64,000 nt of DNA from Sulfuricurvum kujiense DSM 16994 (GTDB taxonomy: Bacteria; Campylobacterota; Campylobacteria; Campylobacterales; Sulfurimonadaceae): the NCBI RefSeq assembly GCF_000183725.1, contig NC_014762.1:620001-684000 (forward strand), in the 5' to 3' direction. Below are positions 1 to 8,575 of this stretch, in pieces (the first letter of the stretch is position 1; each line of letters begins with the position of its first letter). The position numbers and the translations under genes are program-made. The notes under the pieces are model-generated. The model was not told where the DNA came from and searched no databases. It worked only from the letters and a program-made list of their open reading frames with translations.

Positions 1-1
1 A

Positions 2-526
2 AAAGATGAAGCGCTATACGATAAGTTGCTCGGATGGACTGTTCTTCTGGCTGTTCCGGTAACGTTGTATACGGCGGGTCTTATGGCGCAATCAACAGCG
101 CGTGAATTGTGGCAGATGCCGACCGAATCGGCGCAAATGATTTTGGCCGCTTTGTTGGCCGGAACTTCGGCAATGATCCTTTTGGGCGGAAACAAATTTT
201 CGGATACGATTAAAAAAGATCTTGCGATTATTTTGGGGCTTGCGGCAGCAGCGGCATTTATCCTCTATATGGCGGAACTTATTTTCGGCCCGATGAAAGC
301 CGAAGAAGTTGCTGCGGTCTTGCATTATATTAAAGGCGGCGAGTACACAGTCATGTTCTGGATCGGTCAGGCTATGGCATTTATTGTACCGATGATCCTT
401 GTATGCTTGAGTCTTAAAAACCAATCGTATTATTTGTTAAAAATCGCAGCCGTATCGGCATTAGTCGGTTTGTGGGTGAGCAAACACGTTTGGCTCGTTA
501 TCCCCCAATTGTTACCAATGAGCTAA
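2..526 (+). CDS. NrfD/PsrC-type membrane subunit of a molybdoenzyme, 3' part only
   Basis: The reading frame is open to the left edge, so only the last 174 residues are present and the start lies outside the window. The visible part consists of about five hydrophobic helices separated by short loops, such as the stretch around MILAALLAGTSAMILLGG and the C-terminal segment before the stop. NrfD/PsrC proteins are integral membrane subunits that exchange electrons between the quinone pool and a periplasmic Fe-S/molybdenum enzyme. The next gene starts 12 bases downstream and encodes the Mo subunit, so this is inferred to be its membrane anchor. A psrB-like ferredoxin gene would be expected just outside the window. 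The family call rests on hydrophobicity and context; the substrate cannot be told from this fragment. Confidence 0.75.
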   Translation, partial: KDEALYDKLLGWTVLLAVPVTLYTAGLMAQSTARELWQMPTESAQMILAALLAGTSAMILLGGNKFSDTIKKDLAIILGLAAAAAFILYMAELIFGPMKAEEVAAVLHYIKGGEYTVMFWIGQAMAFIVPMILVCLSLKNQSYYLLKIAAVSALVGLWVSKHVWLVIPQLLPMS

Positions 527-538
527 AGAGGATTAATT

Positions 539-3500
539 ATGATGTATTTAGAAAGCAGAAGAACATTTTTAAAAGGCACCGCACTTACCGTAGCGGGTGC
601 CGCAATTGCTAAAGGTGTATTTACGACCGATGCTGCTGCAGAATCGGTAAAAGCGAGTAAATTCACCAACACCCCTGATACTTTGTCCTTCTATCCACCG
701 TTGGATCAATGGGGACAATTTCAGGAACTTGACGGAGTAGATTGGAAACGGGGCGGTATCGATCGTCACGGTGTACAAAGTGAAAATAATCCGGATGGTA
801 TCTATGTTAATGACTATATGATCGTTCCGACGGCGTGTTCGAACTGTGAAGCGTCATGTGGGTTGACCGCTTGGATTGACAAAAAAACGTTTACGGTTAA
901 AAAATACATGGGTAACCCGCTTCATCCGGGTTCACGCGGGCGTAACTGTGCGAAAGGGTATGCGGTTCAATCGCAAATGTACGATCCGGATCGTATTCCG
1001 TTCCCGTTGAAACGTGCCCCTGGTTCTAAACGCGGTGAAGGAAAATGGATCCGGACCACGTGGGATGAAGCGATGGGGACTATCGGTAAAAAAATGGCCG
1101 ATACGATCCGTAAAGGGGATCTCCTTTCGAAAAAATCGGTTATGTATCATGTCGGACGTCCGAATGAAAACGGTTTCGTGCCTCAAATTTGGGAAACATT
1201 GGGGCTTGACTCCTATAACTCTCATACTAACATCTGTTCCTCAAACGGACGTACTCCTACGATTTGGACAGCGAATGATGACCGTACGAGTCCGGACTGG
1301 GCGAATGCGAAACTCATTTTCTTGAACTCTTCGCATGCCGCCGATGCAGGGCACTATTTTGCCCAATCGGCAGCGTTTATCGCTGATGCCCGTAAAAAAG
1401 GGGCAAAGATGGTCGTAATGGATCCTCGTATGTCAAACTCGGCAGGGATGTCCGATCTTTGGATCGCAGCATGGCCGGGAACGGAAACGGCGATTTATCT
1501 TTACTTAGCCAACCGTATTTTGAATGAAAATATGGTAGACAAAAAATTCGTAAAAAAATGGTTCAACTGGGAAACGTTGATGAACGATTCAGAACATCTG
1601 AATTTTATGGTAGAAAAAGGGCAAATTTCCAAACTCCCAGCAGGACGTGACTTTGAGAGCTATCTTGAGCTGCTAAAAGATATGTATTCTCCGTATACAT
1701 TGGAATATGCGGTCAAAGAGACTCATGTTCCGGCGTATAAACTTGAAAAACTTTATGAGATGTTTATTTGGGCTGGAGACGCTATTTCTACCTATATCTG
1801 GCGTGCAACGGCTGCGGGTAACCGCGGTGGATGGATGAGCGGTCGTGCGGCCTATTTTGCGATCGGTCTTCGCGGTGCGATCGGGACTGAAGGGGGAACT
1901 TTCTTCCACCACTGGCACGTTATATCCGTCTCCGGTAAAGGTGGGAGTGCAACCGTAGGTCAAGGGGTTTCGGGTGCCGATGTACCGAAGGTACAAGCAT
2001 GGAATGAGCTTACTTGGCCGCCGGAATGGCCGTTATCGACCTATGAACTTTCTTATCTTCTTCCACATCTCCTGACGGATAAGGCATGGCAGAAAAAATG
2101 GAATGATCGCGGATTGACGGTTCCAAGTAAATTGGCAGTCTATATTCCTCGTATGTATAACCCTGTTTGGATCAATCCGGACGGCTTCCGCTGGATAGAA
2201 GTGTTGAAAAATGAAGAGATTATGGAACTTACGATGAACCTCTCACCGGTATGGTCAGAGACCAACTGGTACATGGACTATGTTCTCCCTGTCGGGCTTG
2301 CGGGTGAGCGCCATGACCAACACTCGGAAGCAACTTTCCCGGCTCGTTGGACAACATTTCGTCAGCCGGTATTGCGTGTAGCGTTGGAAAAATCGGGCTG
2401 GAAAGCTAAAAATCCTGCACGTGCAACTCTCGAAGCGCACATCAAAGCGGGTCTGGGGGAAGTATGGGAAGAGAATGAATTCTGGTTCCAGCTTTGTACC
2501 GATTTCATTGATCCGGACGGATCTCTCGGAATCAAAAAAATGTGGGAGTCCAAACGTCATCCGGGTAAAACGGTTACTATTTCTGAATGGTACGATGCGG
2601 CGTTCGGAGACAATTTGCCGAAACTCAAAGAGACGGCAACGAATGATCCTCGCTATATGAATGAAGAGTTCCCAGTTTATTCGTATCTACGTGATCACGG
2701 GGTATGGATGGAAGAGGATAAAATCTACCATGCAATGGAACGCGAACTAAAAATGGAAGAGGGCGAAGTTATTTCACATGGTCATAAATTTGCCGCTTCC
2801 ACGATGAGTGTCGGTGCGGGCGGTATTATCTCTGCACAAGATCACAACGGTAAAGAGAAAAAAATCGGTGTTGAAATCGACGGTAAAAAAATGGAAGGGT
2901 TTGCAACACTTTCTAAAAAGTTAGAGTTCTATACTCAGTGGGCAACCGATTGGAAGTGGAGAGAGTACGCAATGCCGTTCTATCCGCGTAACGACAAAGA
3001 AAAAGGGGAGATGGTCCACATCGTTTCGCATGTCAATCATATGTATATGAAAGAGGAGAACTCATTTGCTCTGAATACCGTTTTCCGTTTGCCGTATAAC
3101 ATTCACACACGTTCAGCAAACTCGAAACACCTTATGGAGATCAGCCAAAACCATGACCCGATCTGGATTTCGACAAAAGATGCACAGCGTCTCGGATTCA
3201 AACGCGGTGATGCTATTCGTGTCAAAATTGTCGATACGGTTTCTGGATTAGAGAGCGGTCATTTTGTCGCTATGGCGGTTCCGACAGAGGGTGTTCTTCC
3301 GGGGACACTCGCGTGTTCTCACCATGGCGGACGCTGGAAACTGACCAATGCCGTTACGATTCCAAACGGTGTAAGTGACGGCAAAGTGGCACCGGGTGCT
3401 GCTCCGCGTGATTTAGGGAATAAAGAGTTCTTAGCTGAATCTCCGGCAAATGTCGGAAAAGCGGACGGACAAAGCATTATTGACGATTATGAAGGTACTA

Positions 3501-3931
3501 CGGGGCTAAACAGCTTTGGAGTTCCGGTTGCCGAAGTACAAATGGACGGCAAAGTAGGAAAACTCAAATACGTTGAGGGGATCAAACCGTTCCATACGGA
3601 GCGTTTCGGTGAATACAACCGTGATTCTGGTAATGTGTGGTGGGACGGTTTGAGCGGTTCATGGCAAAATGCCGTTGCCGCTCCGCATCCGGATCCGGTT
3701 TCGGGGATGCACTGCTGGCATCACAAAGTTCTTCTTGAACCGGCGCAAGCGGGAGACAAAATCGGAGATATTTTCGTAAACTACGATAATAACTTTAAAG
3801 TCTATCAAGCATGGAGAGATACATTAAGTCGCGGATTGGATGCTAATTCAACCCTCCGCCGTCCTCGCCATATAAAACGTCCGTGGGTCAACCTCGACCC
3901 GTCGGTCTACGATGTCAGTATCAAGTCGTAA
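539..3931 (+). CDS. Tat-exported molybdopterin oxidoreductase, catalytic subunit
   Basis: The 1130-residue protein begins with a twin-arginine signal (SRRTFLKG near residue 6) followed by a hydrophobic stretch, so it should be exported folded. Cys100, Cys103, Cys107 and Cys137 form the CxxC-x3-C-x(n)-C site for the N-terminal [4Fe-4S] cluster of the DMSO-reductase superfamily. Cys233, in the context TNICSSNG, is a candidate Mo ligand, as in PsrA/PhsA-type enzymes (inferred by position). A molydopterin-dinucleotide-binding region occupies the C-terminal third. The gene order membrane subunit, Mo subunit, TorD-like chaperone resembles psr/ttr/soe-type operons. Known relatives act on polysulfide, thiosulfate, tetrathionate, sulfite or arsenic compounds, and I cannot choose between them. 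An AAGAGG ribosome site precedes ATGATG; the second Met is an equally possible start. The protein is longer than typical PsrA. Confidence 0.85.
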   Translation: MMYLESRRTFLKGTALTVAGAAIAKGVFTTDAAAESVKASKFTNTPDTLSFYPPLDQWGQFQELDGVDWKRGGIDRHGVQSENNPDGIYVNDYMIVPTACSNCEASCGLTAWIDKKTFTVKKYMGNPLHPGSRGRNCAKGYAVQSQMYDPDRIPFPLKRAPGSKRGEGKWIRTTWDEAMGTIGKKMADTIRKGDLLSKKSVMYHVGRPNENGFVPQIWETLGLDSYNSHTNICSSNGRTPTIWTANDDRTSPDWANAKLIFLNSSHAADAGHYFAQSAAFIADARKKGAKMVVMDPRMSNSAGMSDLWIAAWPGTETAIYLYLANRILNENMVDKKFVKKWFNWETLMNDSEHLNFMVEKGQISKLPAGRDFESYLELLKDMYSPYTLEYAVKETHVPAYKLEKLYEMFIWAGDAISTYIWRATAAGNRGGWMSGRAAYFAIGLRGAIGTEGGTFFHHWHVISVSGKGGSATVGQGVSGADVPKVQAWNELTWPPEWPLSTYELSYLLPHLLTDKAWQKKWNDRGLTVPSKLAVYIPRMYNPVWINPDGFRWIEVLKNEEIMELTMNLSPVWSETNWYMDYVLPVGLAGERHDQHSEATFPARWTTFRQPVLRVALEKSGWKAKNPARATLEAHIKAGLGEVWEENEFWFQLCTDFIDPDGSLGIKKMWESKRHPGKTVTISEWYDAAFGDNLPKLKETATNDPRYMNEEFPVYSYLRDHGVWMEEDKIYHAMERELKMEEGEVISHGHKFAASTMSVGAGGIISAQDHNGKEKKIGVEIDGKKMEGFATLSKKLEFYTQWATDWKWREYAMPFYPRNDKEKGEMVHIVSHVNHMYMKEENSFALNTVFRLPYNIHTRSANSKHLMEISQNHDPIWISTKDAQRLGFKRGDAIRVKIVDTVSGLESGHFVAMAVPTEGVLPGTLACSHHGGRWKLTNAVTIPNGVSDGKVAPGAAPRDLGNKEFLAESPANVGKADGQSIIDDYEGTTGLNSFGVPVAEVQMDGKVGKLKYVEGIKPFHTERFGEYNRDSGNVWWDGLSGSWQNAVAAPHPDPVSGMHCWHHKVLLEPAQAGDKIGDIFVNYDNNFKVYQAWRDTLSRGLDANSTLRRPRHIKRPWVNLDPSVYDVSIKS

Positions 3932-4020
3932 GACTTGGTACCCCCTTTTAATCTACACCTCTTATACACTTTTCAGCCGTATAAGCTACAATCACACAAC
4001 TTTATAAAAGGTTTTTACGA

Positions 4021-4638
4021 ATGGATGAAATTATCGCACGCAGTAATTTATATGCGTTGTTATCACGAATATTACTCCAAGAGTTGGATGTTGAGCGTTT
4101 AGAAATTCTACGCAATGACGAAACAGTTTTAGAATTTATGCCTCATTGGCGTGATTGGGAACCTCGTAAAACTATCGAAGCACAACAACTTTTGGAAGAA
4201 TATTTAAATCCAGATTTTACCAACCTGTCATTACTCCATCTGGTACCGTACGAGACATTTTATACCCGGCCTGACCAAATGATCGAAACGGGAGGAGCAA
4301 ACCCCGTAACCGATATCTATAGTGCGTATGATTTTCTTGTTGATTATGAAGTGGCACGTGTCGTCTCTTCGGATCATATCGGTATCGAGATGGAATTTAT
4401 GCACCATTTGTGCGAAGCACAGCTCAAAGCATTCGAAGAATCGGATCATGATGCGGTACAAGAGCTGATTAATGTGCAGCATAATTTTTTAAATTCCCAT
4501 TTATTAAAATGGGCGCCGATGTATCTGATCAACATGAAATATGAGTCACGTACGCCACTTTATTACGATACGGCAGAGATGGCATTGGAATTTATCCTTT
4601 CGGATAACGAAACATTGAGTGCTTTGGTAGTGGCGTGA
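4021..4638 (+). CDS. TorD/DmsD-like redox enzyme maturation chaperone
   Basis: This 205-residue, mainly helical protein has the signatures of the TorD family: an N-terminal RSNLYALLSRILL segment, LVPYETFY in the middle, a DHIGIEMEFMHHL segment, and a C-terminal HLLKWAP. Family members bind the Tat signal of their partner molybdoenzyme in the cytoplasm and hold it until the cofactor is inserted. The gene lies 89 bases after the Mo subunit, which is therefore the likely client. A possible promoter -10 (TACAAT, near 3987) lies in the gap. Its stop overlaps the GTG start of the next gene (GTGA), indicating translational coupling. Confidence 0.85.
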   Translation: MDEIIARSNLYALLSRILLQELDVERLEILRNDETVLEFMPHWRDWEPRKTIEAQQLLEEYLNPDFTNLSLLHLVPYETFYTRPDQMIETGGANPVTDIYSAYDFLVDYEVARVVSSDHIGIEMEFMHHLCEAQLKAFEESDHDAVQELINVQHNFLNSHLLKWAPMYLINMKYESRTPLYYDTAEMALEFILSDNETLSALVVA

Positions 4639-5732
4639 GTCTTTTAGAACTTGCACCCGCACGATGCGTCCGCGCTTTGAGTATCAATTCGATCTGTTCT
4701 CATTGTGCTGATGTTTGCCCTACGAATGCTATCAACCTCTCTGCTCGTCTCCCCTCGATTAATCAATCACTTTGTGTCGGATGTGCGGGGTGTGTGGCGG
4801 TCTGTCCGAGTGAAGCGCTGGGATTGGATGATTTTAATCCGACGGAGTTTTTCTTTAGTATGGCTTCGGATGCGGAAAATGTGGTTTCGTGCCAAAAAAA
4901 TCTCCCCTGTATTGCCGCTCTTTCAGTCGAGCATTTAATCTCGTTGTGCAGTCTTAAAAAAGGATTGGTTCTGGATACCGGGCATTGCAACAGCTGCGAG
5001 ATCGGGGATAAAGTGCTTGAGATGATGGAGGGGAGAATTCAGAGTACGAACTATCTCCTTGAAGCGATAGAGATTGATGAGAGAGTTGTGTGCGAGAAAA
5101 TTGCCTACAGCAGCGGTGAGACGAATGAACCCAAAGAGAGGAGAGATTTTTTTAAAACCTTTCATCTGAGGGGGATCGCAAAAGTCAAACATGATTTTGA
5201 AAAAGAGGTACAAAGTACGACCGACGAGTTTATCGAAGCACATATTGACAGCTCCCATACCCAAGAGCTTAGGACGAAAAAAATCACCGACCGCCGTAAA
5301 CTCTTTTTTACCGCATTGAAAAGGGTAGAAAAACCGTCCCGATTTCATGTCGTTGATAGTTCTATGATCGATTTTACTTCGCAGAAAATCATGGATGAAG
5401 CTAAATGTACCGCTTGTCAGATGTGTTATCGCGTGTGCCCCACCGCGGCGCTCACTTCCGACATGCGGAATTCTAAAATCGATTTTGATCCGTTTTTATG
5501 TGTCAAATGCCACTTGTGCCATGACGTATGCGAAAGTGATGCGATTAGTGTTTCAACCTCGTATAATCTCACGGAATGGTTTGAACCTAAAGTGCAGAAT
5601 CTTATCACTTATACCGTGCGTCGATGCGATGAGTGTGACGGATTGTTCAGTTCGGTGGGGGGCGAGAAAATCTGTCATCGCTGTCAGCTTGAAGAAGAGG
5701 AAGCGTTGGAATTATGGGGATTAAATAAATGA
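4635..5732 (+). CDS. polyferredoxin with four [4Fe-4S]-type motifs and a C-terminal zinc ribbon
   Basis: The 365-residue cytoplasmic protein starts at GTG overlapping the torD-like stop. Four ferredoxin motifs are visible. Cys21/24/28 (with Cys11 a possible fourth ligand) and Cys47/50/53/57 form the first pair, and a second pair lies around CTACQMCYRVCP and CVKCHLCHDVC in the C-terminal half. Between them lies a Cys-rich region (Cys86, 92, 105, 118, 121) that is not a standard ferredoxin. The last 35 residues form a CxxC-x12-CxxC knuckle (Cys331, 334, 347, 350), probably a zinc ribbon. No signal peptide or membrane span is seen, so it is not the periplasmic electron-transfer subunit. A role in maturation of, or cytoplasmic electron supply to, the molybdoenzyme is inferred from position only. 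Confidence 0.75.
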   Translation: MSLLELAPARCVRALSINSICSHCADVCPTNAINLSARLPSINQSLCVGCAGCVAVCPSEALGLDDFNPTEFFFSMASDAENVVSCQKNLPCIAALSVEHLISLCSLKKGLVLDTGHCNSCEIGDKVLEMMEGRIQSTNYLLEAIEIDERVVCEKIAYSSGETNEPKERRDFFKTFHLRGIAKVKHDFEKEVQSTTDEFIEAHIDSSHTQELRTKKITDRRKLFFTALKRVEKPSRFHVVDSSMIDFTSQKIMDEAKCTACQMCYRVCPTAALTSDMRNSKIDFDPFLCVKCHLCHDVCESDAISVSTSYNLTEWFEPKVQNLITYTVRRCDECDGLFSSVGGEKICHRCQLEEEEALELWGLNK

Positions 5733-6187
5733 TGAATAATGATAATACCATTACGGTGGCTACTAAACTTTATGGCTATATTGCTGAAAATGCCCATAGT
5801 AGCCGATTTTCGTCGGCAGTCAATCAATTGTTTAAAGATTCCGGAACCAATGCGATGGTCATTCCGATGAATATTCGGCCGGACGACATCGTATTTACAT
5901 TATCGCAAATGCGCCATTCAAAACTTAGCGGTGCAATAGTCGCAACGGAGTATCAAGAAGAAGCGGCCGGATTGGTTGATACTGTTTCAGACAGTGCGGA
6001 AGAACAGGGGATAGTTGATTTGATTTTGATAGAGAATAATCAACTTTCAGGTGATTTGATCATGCCGAAGGCATTGGAGAAATATGCCGAAAATGAGAAT
6101 TTTAAAGACGATATTGCACTGCGCAGTTTATGTCACTATTTTTATGATTTAACTACAGGAGAAAAAGATGAAAGCAAACGATTTTAG
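5729..6187 (+). CDS. stand-alone shikimate-dehydrogenase (AroE) N-domain-like protein, catalytic residues lost
   Basis: The ATG overlaps the previous stop (ATGA). Residues 12-112 follow the AroE substrate-binding domain closely: LYGYIAENAHSS matches the G-x-I-G-x-P-x-x-HS opening, SAVNQLF matches the helix after it, and GAIVATEYQ sits at the NVTxPxK position. GIVDLILIENNQLSGD matches the GAVNT-x8-G-x-NTD segment. The residues that bind and protonate shikimate are replaced: the catalytic Lys is Gln76, the Asn of NVT is Ile70, and the Asp of NTD is Met112. The NADP-binding Rossmann half is absent, and the protein is only 152 residues against about 270 for AroE. It is therefore read as a non-catalytic relative. 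The homology is my own reading of motifs, not a search result. Its role in the operon is unknown. Confidence 0.6.
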   Translation: MMNNDNTITVATKLYGYIAENAHSSRFSSAVNQLFKDSGTNAMVIPMNIRPDDIVFTLSQMRHSKLSGAIVATEYQEEAAGLVDTVSDSAEEQGIVDLILIENNQLSGDLIMPKALEKYAENENFKDDIALRSLCHYFYDLTTGEKDESKRF

Positions 6188-6662
6188 CGATCTAAAGGCC
6201 GAATTTGATGCATTTGTACGGGAAAAATGCGATACCGGAAGCTGTGAGAGCGAAGGTAATGAAAATGATCCGGACAATGAGCCGGTACCGAGTTTCGTCG
6301 ATGAATTGACCGACAAACTTTTGGCTCCGTATCACTGCGGAGCCTATTTCTCGCGTCTGGACATCAAGCGTGTAGCCGAAGCGATCGATGAATCGATTCC
6401 GATCAAAGAACGTAAAAAAATGATCAAAGCCCTTTTCCGTCACACAACATCGAAGGAATATTTGCGTAAAGCTTTTGATGAGTTTAACCGTCACTTTGGC
6501 GGACGTATTTTGATCTATCAGGAACTCTCAGAAGCATTTCCCGCTTCTAAAGAAATATTTGATGATAATATCGCTAAAATCAAAAAAACACAAAAGATAT
6601 TAGATCAAATTGTTGAAGACTTTGAAGAGATAGAGTCGACTTTTGATCCGATGATGATTTAA
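6168..6662 (+). CDS. small acidic, helical protein of unknown function
   Basis: The 164-residue protein overlaps the end of the AroE-like gene by 20 bases and has a GGAGAAAAAG ribosome site inside that gene, so the two are probably co-translated. It is acidic and predicted mainly helical, with a possible coiled coil near the C-terminus (IAKIKKTQKILDQIVEDFEE). Two close cysteines (KCDTGSC) lie near residue 23. No signal peptide, membrane span or recognisable domain is seen. As the last gene of the molybdoenzyme operon it may be an accessory protein, but this is inference. Confidence 0.7.
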   Translation: MKANDFSDLKAEFDAFVREKCDTGSCESEGNENDPDNEPVPSFVDELTDKLLAPYHCGAYFSRLDIKRVAEAIDESIPIKERKKMIKALFRHTTSKEYLRKAFDEFNRHFGGRILIYQELSEAFPASKEIFDDNIAKIKKTQKILDQIVEDFEEIESTFDPMMI

Positions 6663-6685
6663 AATAAAATGAAAAAAGGGTAGCT

Positions 6686-8494
6686 TTGAGTTTTAAACGC
6701 CGTATACAGCTCTTTGTTACCTTTCTTATTCTTTTAGTCTCATCGATTTTAACGGTGTCGTTTCTGTATCATGAAGATAAAATAGCGACTGAAAAAGCAC
6801 TCACCTCTTCTCAAAATATCAAAACGATTTACGATTCCATTCGCAAAGATTTAGAAGATTTTTACACACATCGTGCGTATGCAAATCTTCGTTCATACGG
6901 GATTAAAGAGGCTATGATGGCCCGCGATACGGAAAAACTGTATGCATTAACCTTTCCTCGATATACAACCCTTCGTGAAGAAAATCCTAACCTTATGATT
7001 ATGCAGTTTCATGCGCCCGATGGACACTCAATCCTCCGTATGCATCGAAAAGAGGTTTTCGGAGACGATATCGGCGCACGGCGCCCGATGGTTCATTTGA
7101 CACACGATACGCAAACCGTGCATACAGGGTTTGAAGGGGGGATTGAGGGAATCGCCTATCGTATTATCGTCCCTTTTGTCGAGAATAAACAGTATATCGG
7201 AGCCGTCGAATTCGGCGTTGATCCTGATTTTATTATCAATAAGCTTGTCCAGATAACCAAAATGGATACGCTGTTTATGCTGCATGAGAGCCGTATGGCT
7301 GCGGCCGATTCTCAAAAGTATCAGGCAGGGTACAGCGGATACCGCTTTGCCCATTTAAATCCGCTGCAACGCCCTTTGATTGAAGCATTTGTCAAAGATA
7401 ATCCCGCATTAAATCAACGTATTATCCATCATAACGGAAAAGATTATGATGTCATTCCGATTTATTTAGTCGGTAATGAAGGGAAACCGATCGGCCTCTT
7501 TTTATCGTTTAACGATGTGACGATGGGCTATCAAGAAAAATTGCAGATTATTATCCAAAGTATAGTGGTTACATTCATTATCATCATAATGCTTTTAGGC
7601 ATTATTGAATACGCGTTTGCCCGATTGACCAAAAAAATCAGCTATCAAGATAAATACATATCAACTATTTTGAATTCTCAAAAGAATATTATCATCGTTA
7701 TTGATGACGGAGAGATCGTATATGTCAATACTGCATTTTTTAACTATCTTCACTATCGCACTTTAGAGGAGTTTACGCAAAAACACCGTTGTATCTGTGA
7801 ATTGTTTGAAACGACGGATAGTGAAAACTATCTGCAGCCGAAGATGGATGGAAAGACATGGAGCGAATATATTCTAGCCCATAAAGAGATTGAGCACAAA
7901 GCAAAAATTACCCGAAACGGCAAAACATCGATATTTACAGTGGATGTACAAAAAATAGAGTATGAAAATGTATTCCGACAAGTTGTGGTATTAAGCGATA
8001 TTACAAATCTGAACAATTTGGCAACGGTTGATATGCTTACTCAGGTGACCAATAGGTTTGAGTTCGATAAGATGCTCGGACATTCGATTTCGGTATCTAA
8101 GCGCTATGGAAGAACGCTTTCGGTGCTGTTAGTCGATATTGACCATTTCAAATTGATCAATGATAATTTCGGTCATTTGGTAGGAGATGAAGTGCTTAAA
8201 TCGTTCAGCAGTCTGTTGCGCCAACAGATTCGACAAAGTGATATAGTCGCTCGGTGGGGAGGGGAGGAGTTTATTATCCTTCTTCCGGATACCGCCCTCT
8301 CTTCTGCCATTATAATGGCTGAAGCACTGCGTCAGAGAATTGAAGTGAACCCGTTTGAAGCAGTCGGGAATATTACCTGTTCTATCGGTGTGGCCGAATT
8401 TAATAGTGTTGAAGAAGCGGACGATTTATTGCAAAGAGCCGATGAAAACCTTTACCGTGCCAAACATAGCGGACGTAATCGTGTCGTTGCTTAA
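6686..8494 (+). CDS. membrane diguanylate cyclase, Cache-PAS-GGDEF
   Basis: The 602-residue protein starts at TTG with an AAGGG site upstream. An N-terminal membrane helix (about 9-28) leads into a periplasmic Cache-type sensor, including the segment LMIMQFHAPDGHSILRMH. A second membrane helix (about 290-310) is followed by a PAS domain (about 325-440) and a GGDEF domain. The active site is GGEEF at 525-529, and the inhibitory site RQSD at 516-519 is intact, so it should make cyclic-di-GMP under product inhibition. The sensed ligand is unknown. It lies just after the molybdoenzyme operon and 81 bases before a paralog of identical length. Confidence 0.9.
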   Translation: MSFKRRIQLFVTFLILLVSSILTVSFLYHEDKIATEKALTSSQNIKTIYDSIRKDLEDFYTHRAYANLRSYGIKEAMMARDTEKLYALTFPRYTTLREENPNLMIMQFHAPDGHSILRMHRKEVFGDDIGARRPMVHLTHDTQTVHTGFEGGIEGIAYRIIVPFVENKQYIGAVEFGVDPDFIINKLVQITKMDTLFMLHESRMAAADSQKYQAGYSGYRFAHLNPLQRPLIEAFVKDNPALNQRIIHHNGKDYDVIPIYLVGNEGKPIGLFLSFNDVTMGYQEKLQIIIQSIVVTFIIIIMLLGIIEYAFARLTKKISYQDKYISTILNSQKNIIIVIDDGEIVYVNTAFFNYLHYRTLEEFTQKHRCICELFETTDSENYLQPKMDGKTWSEYILAHKEIEHKAKITRNGKTSIFTVDVQKIEYENVFRQVVVLSDITNLNNLATVDMLTQVTNRFEFDKMLGHSISVSKRYGRTLSVLLVDIDHFKLINDNFGHLVGDEVLKSFSSLLRQQIRQSDIVARWGGEEFIILLPDTALSSAIIMAEALRQRIEVNPFEAVGNITCSIGVAEFNSVEEADDLLQRADENLYRAKHSGRNRVVA

Positions 8495-8575
8495 CATTAC
8501 TTGCTTAATAGTATTATGCAATAGATACATTTGATAAAAATATAGATAGAATAAGAAAAACATCATAGAAGTTAC

